Shown in pieces: positions 1 to 12,720 of a stretch of DNA of 64,000 bases. The position numbers were made by a program, and so were the translations under genes. How positions within the stretch are numbered: the first letter of the stretch is position 1; the number at the start of each line of letters is the position of its first letter. The stretch comes from Caprimulgus europaeus (Eukaryota > Chordata > Aves > Caprimulgiformes > Caprimulgidae): positions 29,348,515 through 29,412,514 of the forward strand of contig OU015528.1 of assembly GCA_907165065.1 (NCBI GenBank), read 5' to 3'. Below the pieces are notes generated by a model. That model had not been told where the DNA came from, ran no database searches, and was given only the letters and a program-made list of their open reading frames with translations.

Positions 1-3000
1 ATGCACTAGTATAGGATAGAGAAAATACAAATTCAACTCTCTGATCTTCTTGTATTAGACATGAAAAGAAACCCAGCTCTGTTTGAGCTAAAAAACAGGA
101 CAGAGAAGTTCTTCACTGTAGAAAAATTGATATCTTGGTTGCTCTATGCTCAGAATGAATGCTTTGGTCAGTTGTCCCATAAAGCATGGTAATCTCTTTC
201 CTATAATTAAAAAAAAAAATCTAAAAATCAATAGGATCTTTGAAAGAATGGGATCTTGGTTTCATTACAAATGCTCTGATGTCTTTTGCCTTTAGATTTC
301 AAACATGCTATTCTGCCTGTTAAGAGGACACAGATTAATTCCTCTCAGAACACCATGGAAGAACATCTTTCTTTCACAGCAACAGTCATGTTCATTTCTG
401 AGTGAACAAAAGGGGGATTTATTTGAGTTCTACAGAAATGAGAAAAAGAAAACAAAAAATTAAATAGCTGAATTGTACCTGTGAAAAGGGCAGAAACTTC
501 TCTTATGCGGCCTAATGTCTTGTGTAGCTAAAACTTTATTTGATTCATTTTATTGTCAAAGTTTTAGTAACAATACTTGGATGAGTACCAACATGAGTGA
601 AATAAAAGCTTTCCTTTCCAGTGCCCACAGTCTCTTGACAAAGTGGCAAAGGAGAAGATGCAAATCTGAAGTTGTAATTATTTTTCTTCCTCAAACACTG
701 AAATTTTGCTTACTTATTGGATTATAAATTTGGAGCTTCCCCCTCCACCCTCCACCCCCACCTTCTTCCTAATAATAAAATTATCAAACTGGAAAAAGAC
801 TCTTACAAGTGAACTCTAGTCAAACAAATCAGACAAATGTGAAAGATGTAGGCACAGATAAGTGTATCTGAAGCAGAGCATGGACTATATAAACTCCTGA
901 AGTCCCTTTCAGCTGTAAGATTTGACAAGGAAGAATGATAAGTAAGTTACTAACTCTTCCTTACTCATCCAATTGTATTATTTGTGTTTGGAGTATGAGT
1001 AAAACAACATCTCAGCCACAGACGAAAACCTGAACAGTTCCAACACAGAACCATAGACTTTCAGACTTCCAACATAGAAAACCAGACCTTTTACTGATAT
1101 GTTAACTCTTTCACATTTTGGATAAAGATTGCCTCTCTATTTATCTTCTACAGAATTATGAATAGTGAACGGGTATATATTTCAGTTACTTCTCAGTTTG
1201 GTAACAACCTTGCCAGTGCCTTTCACTGAGTATTCATTGATCCAAAAGCTGTTCTCAGTACTCTGTTTGCCAGTACTCAGTTCAAATGAAATCATTCAGG
1301 ACTGTCAGAGAGAAAGGGATTTCTTATCTTTACACATATACCAAAACCTTGTTACAGAGGTACTCTTGTAAAGCAGTAGTCAATGATGCTGCTACGTTAA
1401 CATGTAACTATTCAGGCAGACGTGTGCTTTGCAAACAGGTGGAAGAGTTACTTTTGCAGCTGCTCATTGTCAGCTCCCCTGGCTAGTGATTATCCCTCCC
1501 TTAAATTTCTCAGCAGAGCTGCTCACGTCAAAATTGCAGTCAAAGTGAGGTAGGTTAAGTTAACAGGTTTAAATACAAGATTTTTCCTATGATAGAGCAC
1601 TCTGAAGCTGTCTTGGCAGCAACAGAGTTAGTATATCAGAGTGATGGTAGATTCTGCCTGGGAGTCAGGATAGATAGAGGCAGTGATAAGCAGCTGAAGA
1701 TGTCCATAAGGTAATATAGATCTAGAGAAGGATATATGTACAAAGTATAATCACATTGCCAACAATGTATTTTTTTTTTACCTTTTTGTTCACCCTAAGC
1801 TTTCCCTCCTTACCCAATATTGTATTTTCTCTTTGACAAATCAGCTGTTTGTGCTGCTTTGTACTGAACAAGCAAGCTACATTCACTGTTTTAGAGAGAA
1901 ATGTTTTATCCATCGTTACTGTATTGTTCATGTTAGGTTTATACGCTCTCAGATCACTTGGAAGGTTTAGATAGATTCTTGATTGCATTGCTGTTGAATT
2001 AACAAGCCACAATGAGTTTTTCCTGAATTTATGCTTATACATTGGTTTACTGCTGGCTGCAGGAAGATGGGCACAATGTCTGCTTGTACCAAGCTTACTT
2101 ACCAATTTTCAGTTAGTGAACTTGAACTGGAAAAAATAATTTTTACTAGATGAGCCCTTCACTACTGTTGTACTATTCCATTTTCATGAAGAATTCATGC
2201 CAGATTTAAGCATTTTTAAACCATAATTTTTTCTTCCAGAATCTATTCAAAGCATGATTTTATGTTTCTGAATACATAACGCTGATGGAGAGATGGAGGA
2301 ATAGAAACTCCATTAGATCTTGCATCAAAACTTTAGTAGCAGAAAAGAATGCCTACAGAAGTACTTTGCCTAGCTGGAGTGAACTAACTTGGTAGATCGC
2401 AAATTCAAAAAGGAGTTCTCCTCCATCTCATTTTCCTTTTCTTAAGTCTTGTCTGAACAGTCCTTGCTCAGCTTACCTTGACGTTGTCTGGGGTTTTTGT
2501 GAGTTACTTCATTTCAGTAGCTCAGCAAAAATGCTAGCAAAACTGTAAACAAACTGTAGCTTATCAGCTTTTTGCCAAGCTGATAAATAGAATTGACTCA
2601 GCAAGGTATCCTCCAAGCCATATAACACAAGGGAGAGAATGATGCAGGCAAGAGAATGAACAGCAAAATTGTCACTTGCTGGCAGAAAGTTACTCAGGCA
2701 CCTCTGCTGCTCAGGGAAAAGTACCAGAAAACTTCAAAAAGGTGGCACTACTCCTTATCACCTGGGAGATCATCCAAGTCCCATAAAAGTAATTAATTTT
2801 TCATAGTTATTTTAATGATACCTGCATTAGGTGCTGTATAAACAGACTGGTAAATCACTACTAGTAAGATATTAAGATGCAAATTAACTCTGATCTTTGG
2901 TATGGGTGTATATTGTTCAAGGATGGTAAGTAATTAGGAATCAAATACACACTCCAAATTTATAAAGCACTTTGTATGTATCTAGTAACCTTCATAACCT

Positions 3001-5027
3001 AAATCTCAAAGTAATGATTTAAGAATCGTCTGTGATTAGACATCATCAATACTAATTATTTGTTAATTCTCATTCCTTTTCTCTACATTTCCTCTGTTAA
3101 TCATCTTAATTTTTGTAAGGTATTGAAATTTGTAATAAGTATCTTAAAAGTAAATATATAAGCTTTTAAATATTACAGACAGACTTGTTCTTCAGGTAGT
3201 AAACTGAGGTGTTAACCTCCTTTTCCTACAACTTAGAAGTCTTCTGTGTTGATCCTTCCTGAAAACGCTCTTTTCTTTCACACCACCACTTCAATTTCAG
3301 TGCCACTTCTTCACTTTCTCAGCTCTTTTAACTTCCAGTATTAACAGCTGACAAACAACAGAAATTCACTATGACATGCATATGAGAGAATCCATTGTTT
3401 TACAACACTCTGCTTTTCCCTATTACTTTCCTTTTCTCTTTGCCATGTTACTTAACACCTGGATTCTATGGTTATACTATACATGGTCATAGGAGCCTGC
3501 TCAAAAAATAAAATAGCATTACACTTGTATGATTCAAAGAGCTGATAGAGAGGTTTAGGTTGAATACTGCAAATTCAACTTATTGCAAGTTCTGCTGCTG
3601 GCTACTTTTCAACTCATGCAAATCTGAGCACACTAAATATCATCATCCTAGGTATGTGGAAGCCATTTGAGATAAGAAAAAGTAAAATGTGGAGGTATTC
3701 AGCACTGAAGTGGCTGGAGATCAACACATTTCTTAGACATAAAGGATTTATGTTATGCTCCTGTACCTAAAATCCTCCCTAGTAAAGTGAATTTGGCACT
3801 TATCTGGATTGTACTATTATGTAATTTGTATTAATCAAAATTCTACATTTATTATTTAATCTGGCAGCTAATGTAATTCAAAAATATGTAAGCTAATAAC
3901 TTAAATTGTGATATTTTGTGTGTTTAACATATGAAAGTGTTATTATTCAATAATTTGGCATGTTTTTTGCAGTAATACTCAGTCTACAAGCTACTTTAAT
4001 GATATTTAATATTATTATGTGTTTTGGCATTGTTGCTAATTTCATTCTACAAATAATTTAAGTCACTGCAAATAAAATTCTCCATGTCTATTAATACGGG
4101 GATTGAAACTAATAACTCAGTCTGTGTCTTTATCTAGTTGCCTACCAAATTCTGTTTCCATTTGCTTATACAACTGTTTCTTCTGTTCCTTCCCTGTTCC
4201 TTCTCTGTTTCTTCTTTTCTATGTATTTGTGTACATACTTGTCCAAATAGTAGGACTAGTAAGTTTGGATGCCCTTAGATGTGTGTTTAGTATATGAATC
4301 AAGATGGAATTTTCAGTACATGAAACTCTTCAGCATGGCTAAGTTGGTCTCTAAAGAATACTACTGAATGCCTTTGTATAGACTGCATACCTGCCCAAAG
4401 AAATCCACGTTGTTCTTGAATTAATGTCATTTATCTCTAATGGGATATGACAATGAAAAATGAGGATGCCTTTGCTCTGCTGGGGACTCTCCTCATCTTT
4501 TAACCTCACTGTAGTTCCATGTTGAACAAGTTGAAGCAAGTCTAGCCCTGTAGCACAAGTTTTTATTTTGTTTTTAGCTGGAAATGAACCTTTTGTCTTC
4601 CTCTAAGGTAAAATCCATAATTGATAACAAATGTGGCCACATTTTTTTCTCAGATTATTGAAACTATCTTTAAAAGACAATAAATTAAGGGTGACTTTTC
4701 AGTTGGTAATTTTATTACATCAGCTTCCTAAAGGTATAATGAAATTGTTCTGAAATGCAACAGAACTCAGGAAATGTGATGCAATTAGTGTCTATATTAA
4801 TAATTGTGTGTCATGAATACAAGAAAGGTAACAAGTGGGATTTTTAATAGCTGTACTGATAATTACTGCAACTTTCACTTGGAAGTCAGTGAAAATAGCA
4901 GTGTAACTCATAGCTGTCATGCAGATGTACAAATTAGCAAAATATTTTAAATAAATGTTCAAATATGCTTTATATCTTACATATAACAAAATTATCCATA
5001 TAAAAGCAGATATATTAAATCTAAATT
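1..5027. other. Unique AT-rich DNA, no gene recognised
   Basis: I see no recognisable gene, RNA or repeat here. The longest open frame is about 127 codons on the minus strand (1722-2105). It has no recognisable domain, its composition is that of the surrounding DNA, and no splice signals frame it, so I treat it as chance. A mild pyrimidine-rich stretch lies around 3210-3340. Confidence 0.6.
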
Positions 5028-5125
5028 TATACATACATATACACATATATATTATATATATGCATGAACATGTGTCTGCATCTTTGTGTGTATCTCTCAT
5101 ATACACATCTGTGTGTATATGTATA
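5028..5125. repeat. Imperfect TA/TG-rich simple repeat
   Basis: About 100 bases of mostly alternating purine and pyrimidine, mixing TATA, CATA and TGTG steps without a strict unit. It is an old, interrupted dinucleotide microsatellite. Small open frames through it on both strands are by-products of the low complexity. Confidence 0.6.
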
Positions 5126-6214
5126 GTGGTTCATGTTTTCAGACTGCCACATTGCAAATAGATGCATAAGGATGGAAAATTACCTGCAAAAATTGAAAAA
5201 TGTCCCAGCAGATTAAGAGCATGCAAGCTGAAGATGTTTCTTTGTCTGGCAGTAATAATGCTGTAACAGCTATGTCAATAAATATGTTGTAATTCTATTA
5301 TATCTTTATGTAACTAGGTAGATTTACAGATATTTTAATATTTAAAATTAGCATATGTACATAGTATGCTTACATTTTGCTACTATTATATTTTATGTGG
5401 ATAAAATACAATGATTATACTAGAGCAGCATTGTCATGAAATAGTAATCATAGTTTCACTTCAAATTATTTAACTACAGTTATCTTCAGTATAAAGAATA
5501 CCATCTAGGCAGACGTGCCTAGTGGTGAGCAAACGTTGCAAAATACATAACATAATTTACTCAGAAAACGGTACTTAGGTACTTTTACCTGAACTGCATG
5601 CTGCAGGCTGGCCAAAGAAACATAAACAGAGCTAATAAACAATACTAAAATGTGAATCTTCTGGAAGGCTTTTACTGGAAGAAACGAGGTCTCTATGATG
5701 TCTCTTCTTATTTCCAATCTTTAATGATCTAAAAGAACAAAGAGCATATTCATGGAATTTGGTGATAATCAGTCTGATACTACATGGAAAGGAATATTGA
5801 ACACAGCTGAAAGAGATGAGATGTTAGAGACATGGCAGTAAAATTAAAAAACAGACATTAAAATATTGCAAGTTAACATTTATATAACTAGACTGAAATA
5901 AGGTCAATGCTGAAATAGGTTTCATCATGATGGATTCTTCTAGAAAGTATGGAGACAACATGAAATATGGTACTGGTCAAACAGAGGAAGCATTTAAATG
6001 CAAGGACCTGCTTTCCACAAAGGAGGGAAAGGAAAACAGAAGCAAACACATATCAGTTTTGAAACTGTGCTCACAATGTTACCTCAGAAACTGTCAGTGC
6101 AGTGTGATTCTGTACATGCAGAATTAAACAGTGAACAATATATGTTGATGTTTTTTTCAACAACAGCACAGAGCTCTATCCCACCTACAAAGCTATTTTT
6201 CCACCTCTTCTCTG
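5126..6214. other. Unique AT-rich DNA, nothing recognised
   Basis: No gene or repeat family could be supported. Open frames are short (about 70 codons or fewer) and overlap on both strands. Confidence 0.55.
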
Positions 6215-6330
6215 ATCTACTTAGATTATGAGGTCTTCAGAGCAGGGACTGTATTTATTTGCAGAAACTTAAAATGCAGTGAGGTTTCCAAGATGCTATC
6301 ATACCACCATCATAGGTGTTAATAACTATG
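6215..6330 (+). repeat. Possible ancient retroposon 3' tail (MIR/L3-like)
   Basis: The stretch around 6222-6260 resembles the motif 'agattgtaagctctt..gcagggactgt' seen near the ends of very old amniote SINEs and L3/CR1-like elements. The following 'ccaagatgctatcata' resembles the 'taggtgctaccataa' that usually ends that tail. The similarity is recalled and short, so the family call is tentative and chance resemblance is possible. Confidence 0.3.
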
Positions 6331-8204
6331 GTTCACTGTGGTTTCTTCCTCACACATTATCACAGTATTTCCTAATGACAGCCTTTGACACTACACAGGC
6401 TTGTAATAAACCTGTAGTTGGCTTACATAGTTAATATTTTAAAGATGTATATTGTATGTACCTCTACATATTAATCTTTTGTCATTTGTACTTGCAGGTA
6501 TCAAAAGCCTTTCTGATTTTGAGTAGATTGGTAAATAATTTTACCATTGCAAAACAATTTCTGTGTATTCAAAAACTGTTCCGGATTGACATTAGGATTA
6601 AATTAAAGCCTTTTGAAATTTAAACTACAGACGATAAAATAAAAAGAGAAACTGCATGATGCTGGAGGATAGCCATCATCAACACAATTATATGGGCCAT
6701 GAGAGAAAGAGTTTCAAGTTCCTTTCTGGCTCAATTTGAAGTTGGAGATGTTTATTCTGCACATACATCTTTTTACGTGACTATTCTGAAATACAAATCT
6801 TCCTTACTGGAGATCTTCTTAATTTCACAAACAGAAGACCAGTTATGTCTAAAGTATAGTAAAAAGGATACCCTGCCAGACTAAAGCTGAACTAGGTCAG
6901 GACTTCACAAGGGTTTTTTTGCTCATGTTTCTCTTCTGATTTCATTCACTGGCTTCCCTCCAGCTGCTTCCCTGGACTGGTATAGACACATATAAACATG
7001 GTGAATAACCTGGAGAATCTAAACTGTCCCTTTATGATTAATTTTAGGCAACTGACTTCTTTTCTTACAACTCAGAATAGCGGCCTAATCACTGTGCTAA
7101 AATCTTGTCTAATGTAGCACTGATTTGGACTGCAACTGATGCCTGGAACTCTATATTAGAAATATCTAAACTTTTTTACTTAAACTTCCATGAAAACTGG
7201 TGAGTCATTACCCAAATATATATATAAATGAAGAATTATTATAGAGAAACAAAGAAAAAAAATATCTCCCTGGTTCCAGTGGACAGAACAAAGGATATAA
7301 ATTGATGAATTTTTTTCATAGCTTCCTGCTCTCTTCTATATCCCCATTTCCTGTACCATCTGCAATAGGAAAAAAATCATCCTCTATAAATTAATAAGTG
7401 ATATTTAAATATATGAGATATTCCAACTGCTTAGCAAACAGTCGGGCTTTTCAGCTCTTTTGTTTCCCACTGTTAGGCTAGAATGGCATAGAGTTTCTCT
7501 GAAGTAAGGTGTTGACAAAAAATCATAGGATATAGTGCATGACACTTCAGAAATGTTAAATATATATTTTTTCCCAGCACCACAAATTTCCGTCTCTTCC
7601 ATTTCCACATATAAATGATCTTAAAGCAAATGATAAAAAAGTAGAGGACACTTTCTAGACCACAATAAAAATAATATCATTCTGTAGCGTTAGACCTACA
7701 GGAATGACATATAGGCTACTAAATGTTTTTGTGTATAGATATGGACACACTGAAATAATTTATGCTGTCTCTGGATTCAAACTATTTCTTTGTTTAAATC
7801 TCAGGGGAGTCCTTTTGCTAGATTAAATCTTTTTATCATTTATTCTTTGTAATCTGATATTTGGGGAATTATCTGAATGATTTATTATGAGCTCCATAGG
7901 AGTGACCCATATCAATGCACAATGCCACAGGACAGGACAGGTCACAGTATCTGCCAAGCAGCATGTCTGCAGCAGTCGGATCTGCCGGGGAGAAACAGAC
8001 TGTAAGTGCACATTTCAATGGGACAAACATATTCTGAAAAGAAAATGAAACTAAGCATATTCCAAAACAGCATGGGTAACTAGCTAGAGCACAAGAATAG
8101 GACTCAAGACTTTTCTCAAATAAACGACCTCCAACAAGTCCTCTTGGGTTTTTTTATTTTTTTTTGTTTTACTTCTATTAAAAATGATTACCATAAGACT
8201 TATG
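6331..8204. other. Unique AT-rich DNA, nothing recognised
   Basis: No gene, RNA gene or repeat family identified. The segment around 7870-8010 is less AT-rich than its surroundings but matches nothing I know. Confidence 0.55.
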
Positions 8205-8750
8205 AATATAAGTAATAACTGGTTGCAAAAGAGACAAATGTCAGTTCTATTGGAATAAATAGAAGTGACATCTTGAAAATGCAGGAAGTTATTGTTCTGT
8301 TCTGACATGGTTATGCAGAACTGCACAACACTTCAAGGCATACTTTTGGGCATCATACCTCAAGAAGAGTTTTGATCAACTAGATAAGCTAATGAGATTT
8401 GGAAATGATATTAAGGAAAGATTGAGAGGACTGGAATTACTTATTTAGAGAAAACTAATCAAGGATATGATAATAACCTCCAGGTCATGTAAAGTGCTGC
8501 TGTGAAAAGAAAGTATTCCACGCCCCATCCTTATGGATAAAACAACAAAAAAAAGTGTTTAAATTTAAGAAAATGAGAGTTAGGTCAGTCCACAGAAAAG
8601 AATCCTGAACATAAAGATAGCTAAGAAGGGAGGTAAAACTGGGAATGAGAAACATTAAAAATAATAATAATAAAATAATTATATAATATTTCCAGGAAAG
8701 GTGCCTTCTAAACTTGTTATAAAAGAGGAATACAGGCAATACTACACATA
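8205..8750 (+). mobile_element. Ancient decayed CR1 LINE fragment (3' part of ORF2)
   Basis: The stretch follows the C-terminal part of CR1 ORF2 with many substitutions. Around 8345-8370 'tttgggcatcatacctcaag' matches the conserved segment coding the (F/L)WAPxxKK-like motif. At 8410-8460 the sequence follows the block coding '[19 protein letters not shown]'. At 8468-8500 it follows the block for 'MI..YKYVKGCY'. Further on, 'tttaaatttaagaaaatgag' and the segment to about 8640 follow the 'GLKLQQGRFRLDIRKNFLTIRV' block. No frame stays open. Divergence is far greater than in the window's other CR1 copies, so it looks like an old, amniote-age insertion. The 3' end is unclear. Confidence 0.65.
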
Positions 8751-10204
8751 CCAGACTGATTGACTTACAGTTCATCTCAAAGTCTTACTATTCCTCATAC
8801 AGACATTAGGTATCATACCTTCCAGGAAATGGGTTTACAGCCTGCCAAACCTCAACCTGGGTCCTGGGTTACATACAGATCCTAGTATAACAGATGTTAC
8901 AATGTCATCAGATCTAACCTGGGATCTCTGTATTCTGCAGAAGTGTCTTATCAAATTGGCTTTAAGCTAAATTCTTCAAAACAAGTCATTATTTATTTTT
9001 ACATTCATGAGTTCAAAGCATGTTCCTGTCAACATCTTCTGATTTGTCCTAGATGGCCTGACCCTACAGCACTCAATACAACCATTCTTCAAACAGGTCA
9101 CTGAATTTTGATGTCCCTCTTTTCAGTCTTGACTAGACAGCTTGTCTCGAAGGCTAGATGACAGAGCAGAACTGGGCAGGCTCCCATTGACAGGCTCCCT
9201 ATGACAGAAAAAAAGTAGTTTTTTATGTTAGGATGAACCCAAGGATTTTTAAAGTTTTCTTGAGGGAGGGAGTGTCAAAGGAGTCCGGAGTCACCATTAG
9301 CAAAAGTAGCAAACAGCCCTGCAGAAATAGCATTGCTAAAACATTTTCCAGGATAAAACATTTTTTATTGATGAATTATCAAATCTCATCTCTGAGATGT
9401 CCTTCACAACTATCCAGCTATACATCTAGCAATGTTGCCTTTGAGAATACTTCTGACTGGATCATTATTTGACTTTTCTTCTTCAGTTTCTAACAGCATT
9501 TTCAAGCTCCTTTAGAGTAAATTATATGCAAACAGGTGGACAGCAACATGAGAGGCAGACAGAATCAGACTTGGTATTCATAAAAACATTCAGATCTTTT
9601 CCAAGTTCATGATAGGCACTGAAAAAGCTAGTTCTACCTTAATCGTTTAAGAGATTTTTTTATGTCACTTCCTTTCTAAATAAAGTAGAAATAAATTTAA
9701 ATCCTTGAGACACAGACCATAAAGTGTCAAAAAATTTAGTAGTCCAGGCATTTTTGAGACTGAAAATTCTTTCCAATGCTTCCAGTGTGAAAAGGCAGAG
9801 ACAAAGGAATTTTAAGATCAGAAGCAACCAGATATCAAGAGTCAGAGAGGGGGAGTATGATAAAGAGCTTGAGGTGATGACAAGTAGAAGGAAGGGAAAA
9901 GCATTACTTAAAATCCAACCATCAAATTAAAAAGAGGAAGAAAGTGCTCTTATGTTCTTTGATGGAGCGTAACATTTCTTGAGTGCTATAGCATTGCAGA
10001 AACAGCATACCACAAACTGATCAACTGGAGAACACGTTAATGTGGCACCTTTGCGTTGTGATAAAAAAGTAGGATTTGTCAACATGAATATAAGATTCAA
10101 TTTTGTGAGACTGTTAATCATATCGGATTTTTGCAAGGCACCATTTTGTTTGAATCCTTAAATGTTTCTTGTCCTTAAATTTCACCTGTATGGTTTAAAA
10201 TAAG
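8751..10204. other. Unique DNA between two ancient CR1 copies
   Basis: No gene recognised. Part of this may be decayed retroelement sequence too old to identify, because old CR1 relics flank it on both sides. Open frames do not exceed about 80 codons. Confidence 0.5.
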
Positions 10205-11765
10205 CAGAAGAAACTTTTTTCTTCTTCTTCTTTTCCACCATATCAGGATGCAATAGTCTTTTAGAACACCTCCCAATCTTGATTTGAAGCTATCAAGAGA
10301 TTAAAAAACCTGTCACTAGCATTGATAGATTTTCTTTCATAATTGAAGAAAATGCACAACTTATTTCCAATGTGGATATCTAGTTTCAAATTCCAACTAC
10401 TGGTTCATGTTACGATGTCTTCCATTAGATAAAAAAGCTCCATACTACTTAATGTATTTTTTTTTTCTGTGAAGATACTTACATACTGTAATGAAATCGC
10501 TTTACAATCTTCTTTTTGATATGTTCTGTATTTCACTTCAAGTTACTTTCTCCAACGTTCCCATCATTTTTACTAATCTTTTTTCCAAGAACTTTCTCTA
10601 ACTTTTATCCTTCTTTAAAAATATCTAGAGACCAGAATTACAGGAAGTATCGTGATAACACTCCCAGCAGTGGTAAAATCAACTATGTGCTCTGATTAAC
10701 TTTTCCTTCTACAAGAAGCAGATTACTTCTTATTGCTATAGCATTGTTCTGAAAGCTGATTATCTTGCCACTATGATTCTTAGATCTTTTAAATCTTATC
10801 AGGAAAAAAAAAGAAATCTTATTCTGTAGTTGCAAACTCCATAATTACATTAATAGCTTTCTATCTGGCTGCATTAGGAATACTTCATTTGGATATGACC
10901 AATTTATCAGGCTATCCAGATTACTTTATGGCATCTACATTCTCATTATTATTTACCATTGTGATAAATTTTATCCCTTCTACATGTTTTATTGCTGGAT
11001 TGCTAGTGATTTGATAATTACTTCCTTATTATGTCTCACTGGACAGTATCCTGTTCCCTGTGGAAACTCATTCTCCTGTATAGTGATGATTAACCACTGA
11101 TGGCTTATTTTTGAGAAATCAGTTAACTGGTCCTTGATCCATTCAATATATTATACTTTATGATATTGTACTGTGCCTACTAGCTAGATTTATTAAACAG
11201 TGAAAAATAATAGCCTGGAAATCTTCTTAAAAGTTCTTTCAGCTTCAGATTGCTTTAGCCTGTCTTCAGCAACAACTGATCTCTTCATTAAGGAGACATC
11301 AGAAATCATGATTATATAGCCTCCTTCTGATCCAGGAGGTAATCTGTCATTACAACTCCATAATAACTTGTTTTCAGCCAAACAAGGTTGACATTAGCAA
11401 CACAGAGGGCAATTTACATTCAGAATTCCCTGCTTTTTTCTTCATGGGATGAAAACAACAGATAAGAAAATTTTCCACCTAAAAATTCTTCCAACATCTT
11501 GAAAATCTGGAATTGTCTCTGCATTTGATGTAATATTCCTTTAATCTGGTCCAACAGTTTATTACCAATGATCTTCTAAACCACCTTACAATTCTTATCA
11601 GTCTTGCAATTACAATTGCTCTATTTTTTTTTGATTGAGGAAGACAACGTACCATGATTAATGTCCCAGAAAACTCCTCTGTCTCTCAGCAACAAGGATG
11701 CATTGAAAACAAGATGCCACTCTGTCTTCAACTTCTTTTGGATTAACTGTACTTCAAGTGTTAGT
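10205..11765 (-). mobile_element. Ancient decayed CR1 LINE (ORF2 RT region)
   Basis: Read on the minus strand, this 1.5 kb follows the reverse transcriptase and C-terminal part of an old amniote CR1/L3-type ORF2. The clearest anchor is 10895-10985. Its complement aligns with the block just after the RT FADD motif (VVNNxExR...DLDxLxNW), reading roughly MVNNNEN..LDSLINW after one two-base gap. Other anchors are 11130-11160 (segment for the 'IKxWLxDRSQ' block), 11670-11700 (upstream RT linker) and 10235-10330 (C-terminal 'SLxxFKxxLDxW' block). Many small indels and stops break every frame. The complement strand is what runs along the plus-strand text. It is much older than the CR1 fragment just beyond it at 11963. 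Confidence 0.75.
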
Positions 11766-11962
11766 GCGTAGCATAAGAAAGATCAGCTACAGAAATGCAT
11801 TGTCCTTCAACTTTGTGAGTGAAAGAAATGCTAAGGAAAAAAAAAAAAGGAATGAATACAAAATTAAACATCTGGTCTTAAAACTAAATTTAGAAGTAAT
11901 ATATTCAAAAATCTTTTAGGAATATACTAGCTGCATTGTTCTGTTTTCAAAAACACAGGATT
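11766..11962. other. Spacer between old and young CR1 copies
   Basis: About 200 bases with an A-rich run near 11840. It could be the continuation of the ancient CR1, interrupted by the younger insertion, but I cannot align it. Confidence 0.4.
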
Positions 11963-12720
11963 ACATAATCACAGAATAACCTTGATTTGAAAATGTGGGT
12001 CCAATTATTAACCTAACACTGACGACTCCCCTAAACCATGACTAAACCATGTCCCTAAGCACTACGTCTAGACAACTCTTAAATACCTCCAGGGATGGGG
12101 ACTCTACCACTGTCCTGGGAAGCCCATTCCAATGTCTGATAACCCTTTCATTAAATAAAATCTTCCTAATATCTAATATAAACTTGAGGTCATTTCCTCT
12201 CATCCTGTCACTTGCTACTTGGGAGAAGAAACCAGCTCCCAACTCTCTACTCTCTACTTTCAGGTAGGTGCATTGAGCAATAAGTTCTCCCCTCAGCCTC
12301 TTCTCCAAGCTAAACAACCCCAGATTCCTCAGCTGCTCCTCATAAGACTTGTGCTCAGGACCCTTCACCAGCTTTGTTGCCCTTCTTTGGACACACTCCA
12401 GCACATCAACATCTTTATTGTCGTGAGGGGCCCAAAACTGAACACAGTACTTGAGGTGTGGCCTCACCAGTGCTGAGTATAGGGGTAAGACCACTTCCCT
12501 ACTCCTGCTGGCCACACTATTCCTAATACAAGCCAGGATGCTGTTGGCCTTCTTGGTCACCTGAGCACACTGCTGGCTTATATTCAGCCATCTGTTGGCC
12601 AAAGCTCCCAGGCAGCTTTCCAACCACTCCTCCCCAAGCCTGTAGGGTTGAAGGGGGTTGTTGTGACCCCAGTGCAGGACCCAGCACTTGGCCTTGTTGA
12701 GTCTCATACAGTTGGCTCCA
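11963..12720 (-). mobile_element. 5'-truncated CR1 LINE 3' fragment
   Basis: The minus-strand copy has its 3' terminus near 11963, where the complement ends in ATTCTGTGATTATG, the bird CR1 tail. About 80 bases of 3' UTR precede it. The coding part runs to about 12720, where CR1 similarity stops abruptly, the usual 5' truncation of target-primed LINE insertion. The encoded tail '..[15 protein letters not shown]' puts it in the same CR1 subgroup as the fragment at 51.9 kb. It is clearly younger than the CR1 relic at 10.2-11.77 kb on the same strand. Confidence 0.93.
12042..12720 (-). pseudogene. CR1 ORF2 C-terminal remnant
   Basis: About 226 codons remain open to the natural stop. They cover the region after the reverse transcriptase active site. 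Visible landmarks are '[27 protein letters not shown]', '[23 protein letters not shown]', '[17 protein letters not shown]' and '[19 protein letters not shown]'. The endonuclease and RT palm are absent through 5' truncation, so it cannot encode an active protein. The open frame continues about 35 codons into non-CR1 flank by chance. The lack of stops suggests a moderately recent insertion. Confidence 0.9.

Noticed and set aside
1722-2105. 127-codon open frame, minus strand
   Set aside because: No recognisable motif, and it includes low-complexity Lys-rich sequence from a T run. No splice signals.
5028-5125. Regulatory TATA cluster or promoter
   Set aside because: Interrupted dinucleotide repeat with no other promoter features.
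12049-12476. Plus-strand open frames inside the CR1 fragment
   Set aside because: Antisense shadows of CR1 ORF2.
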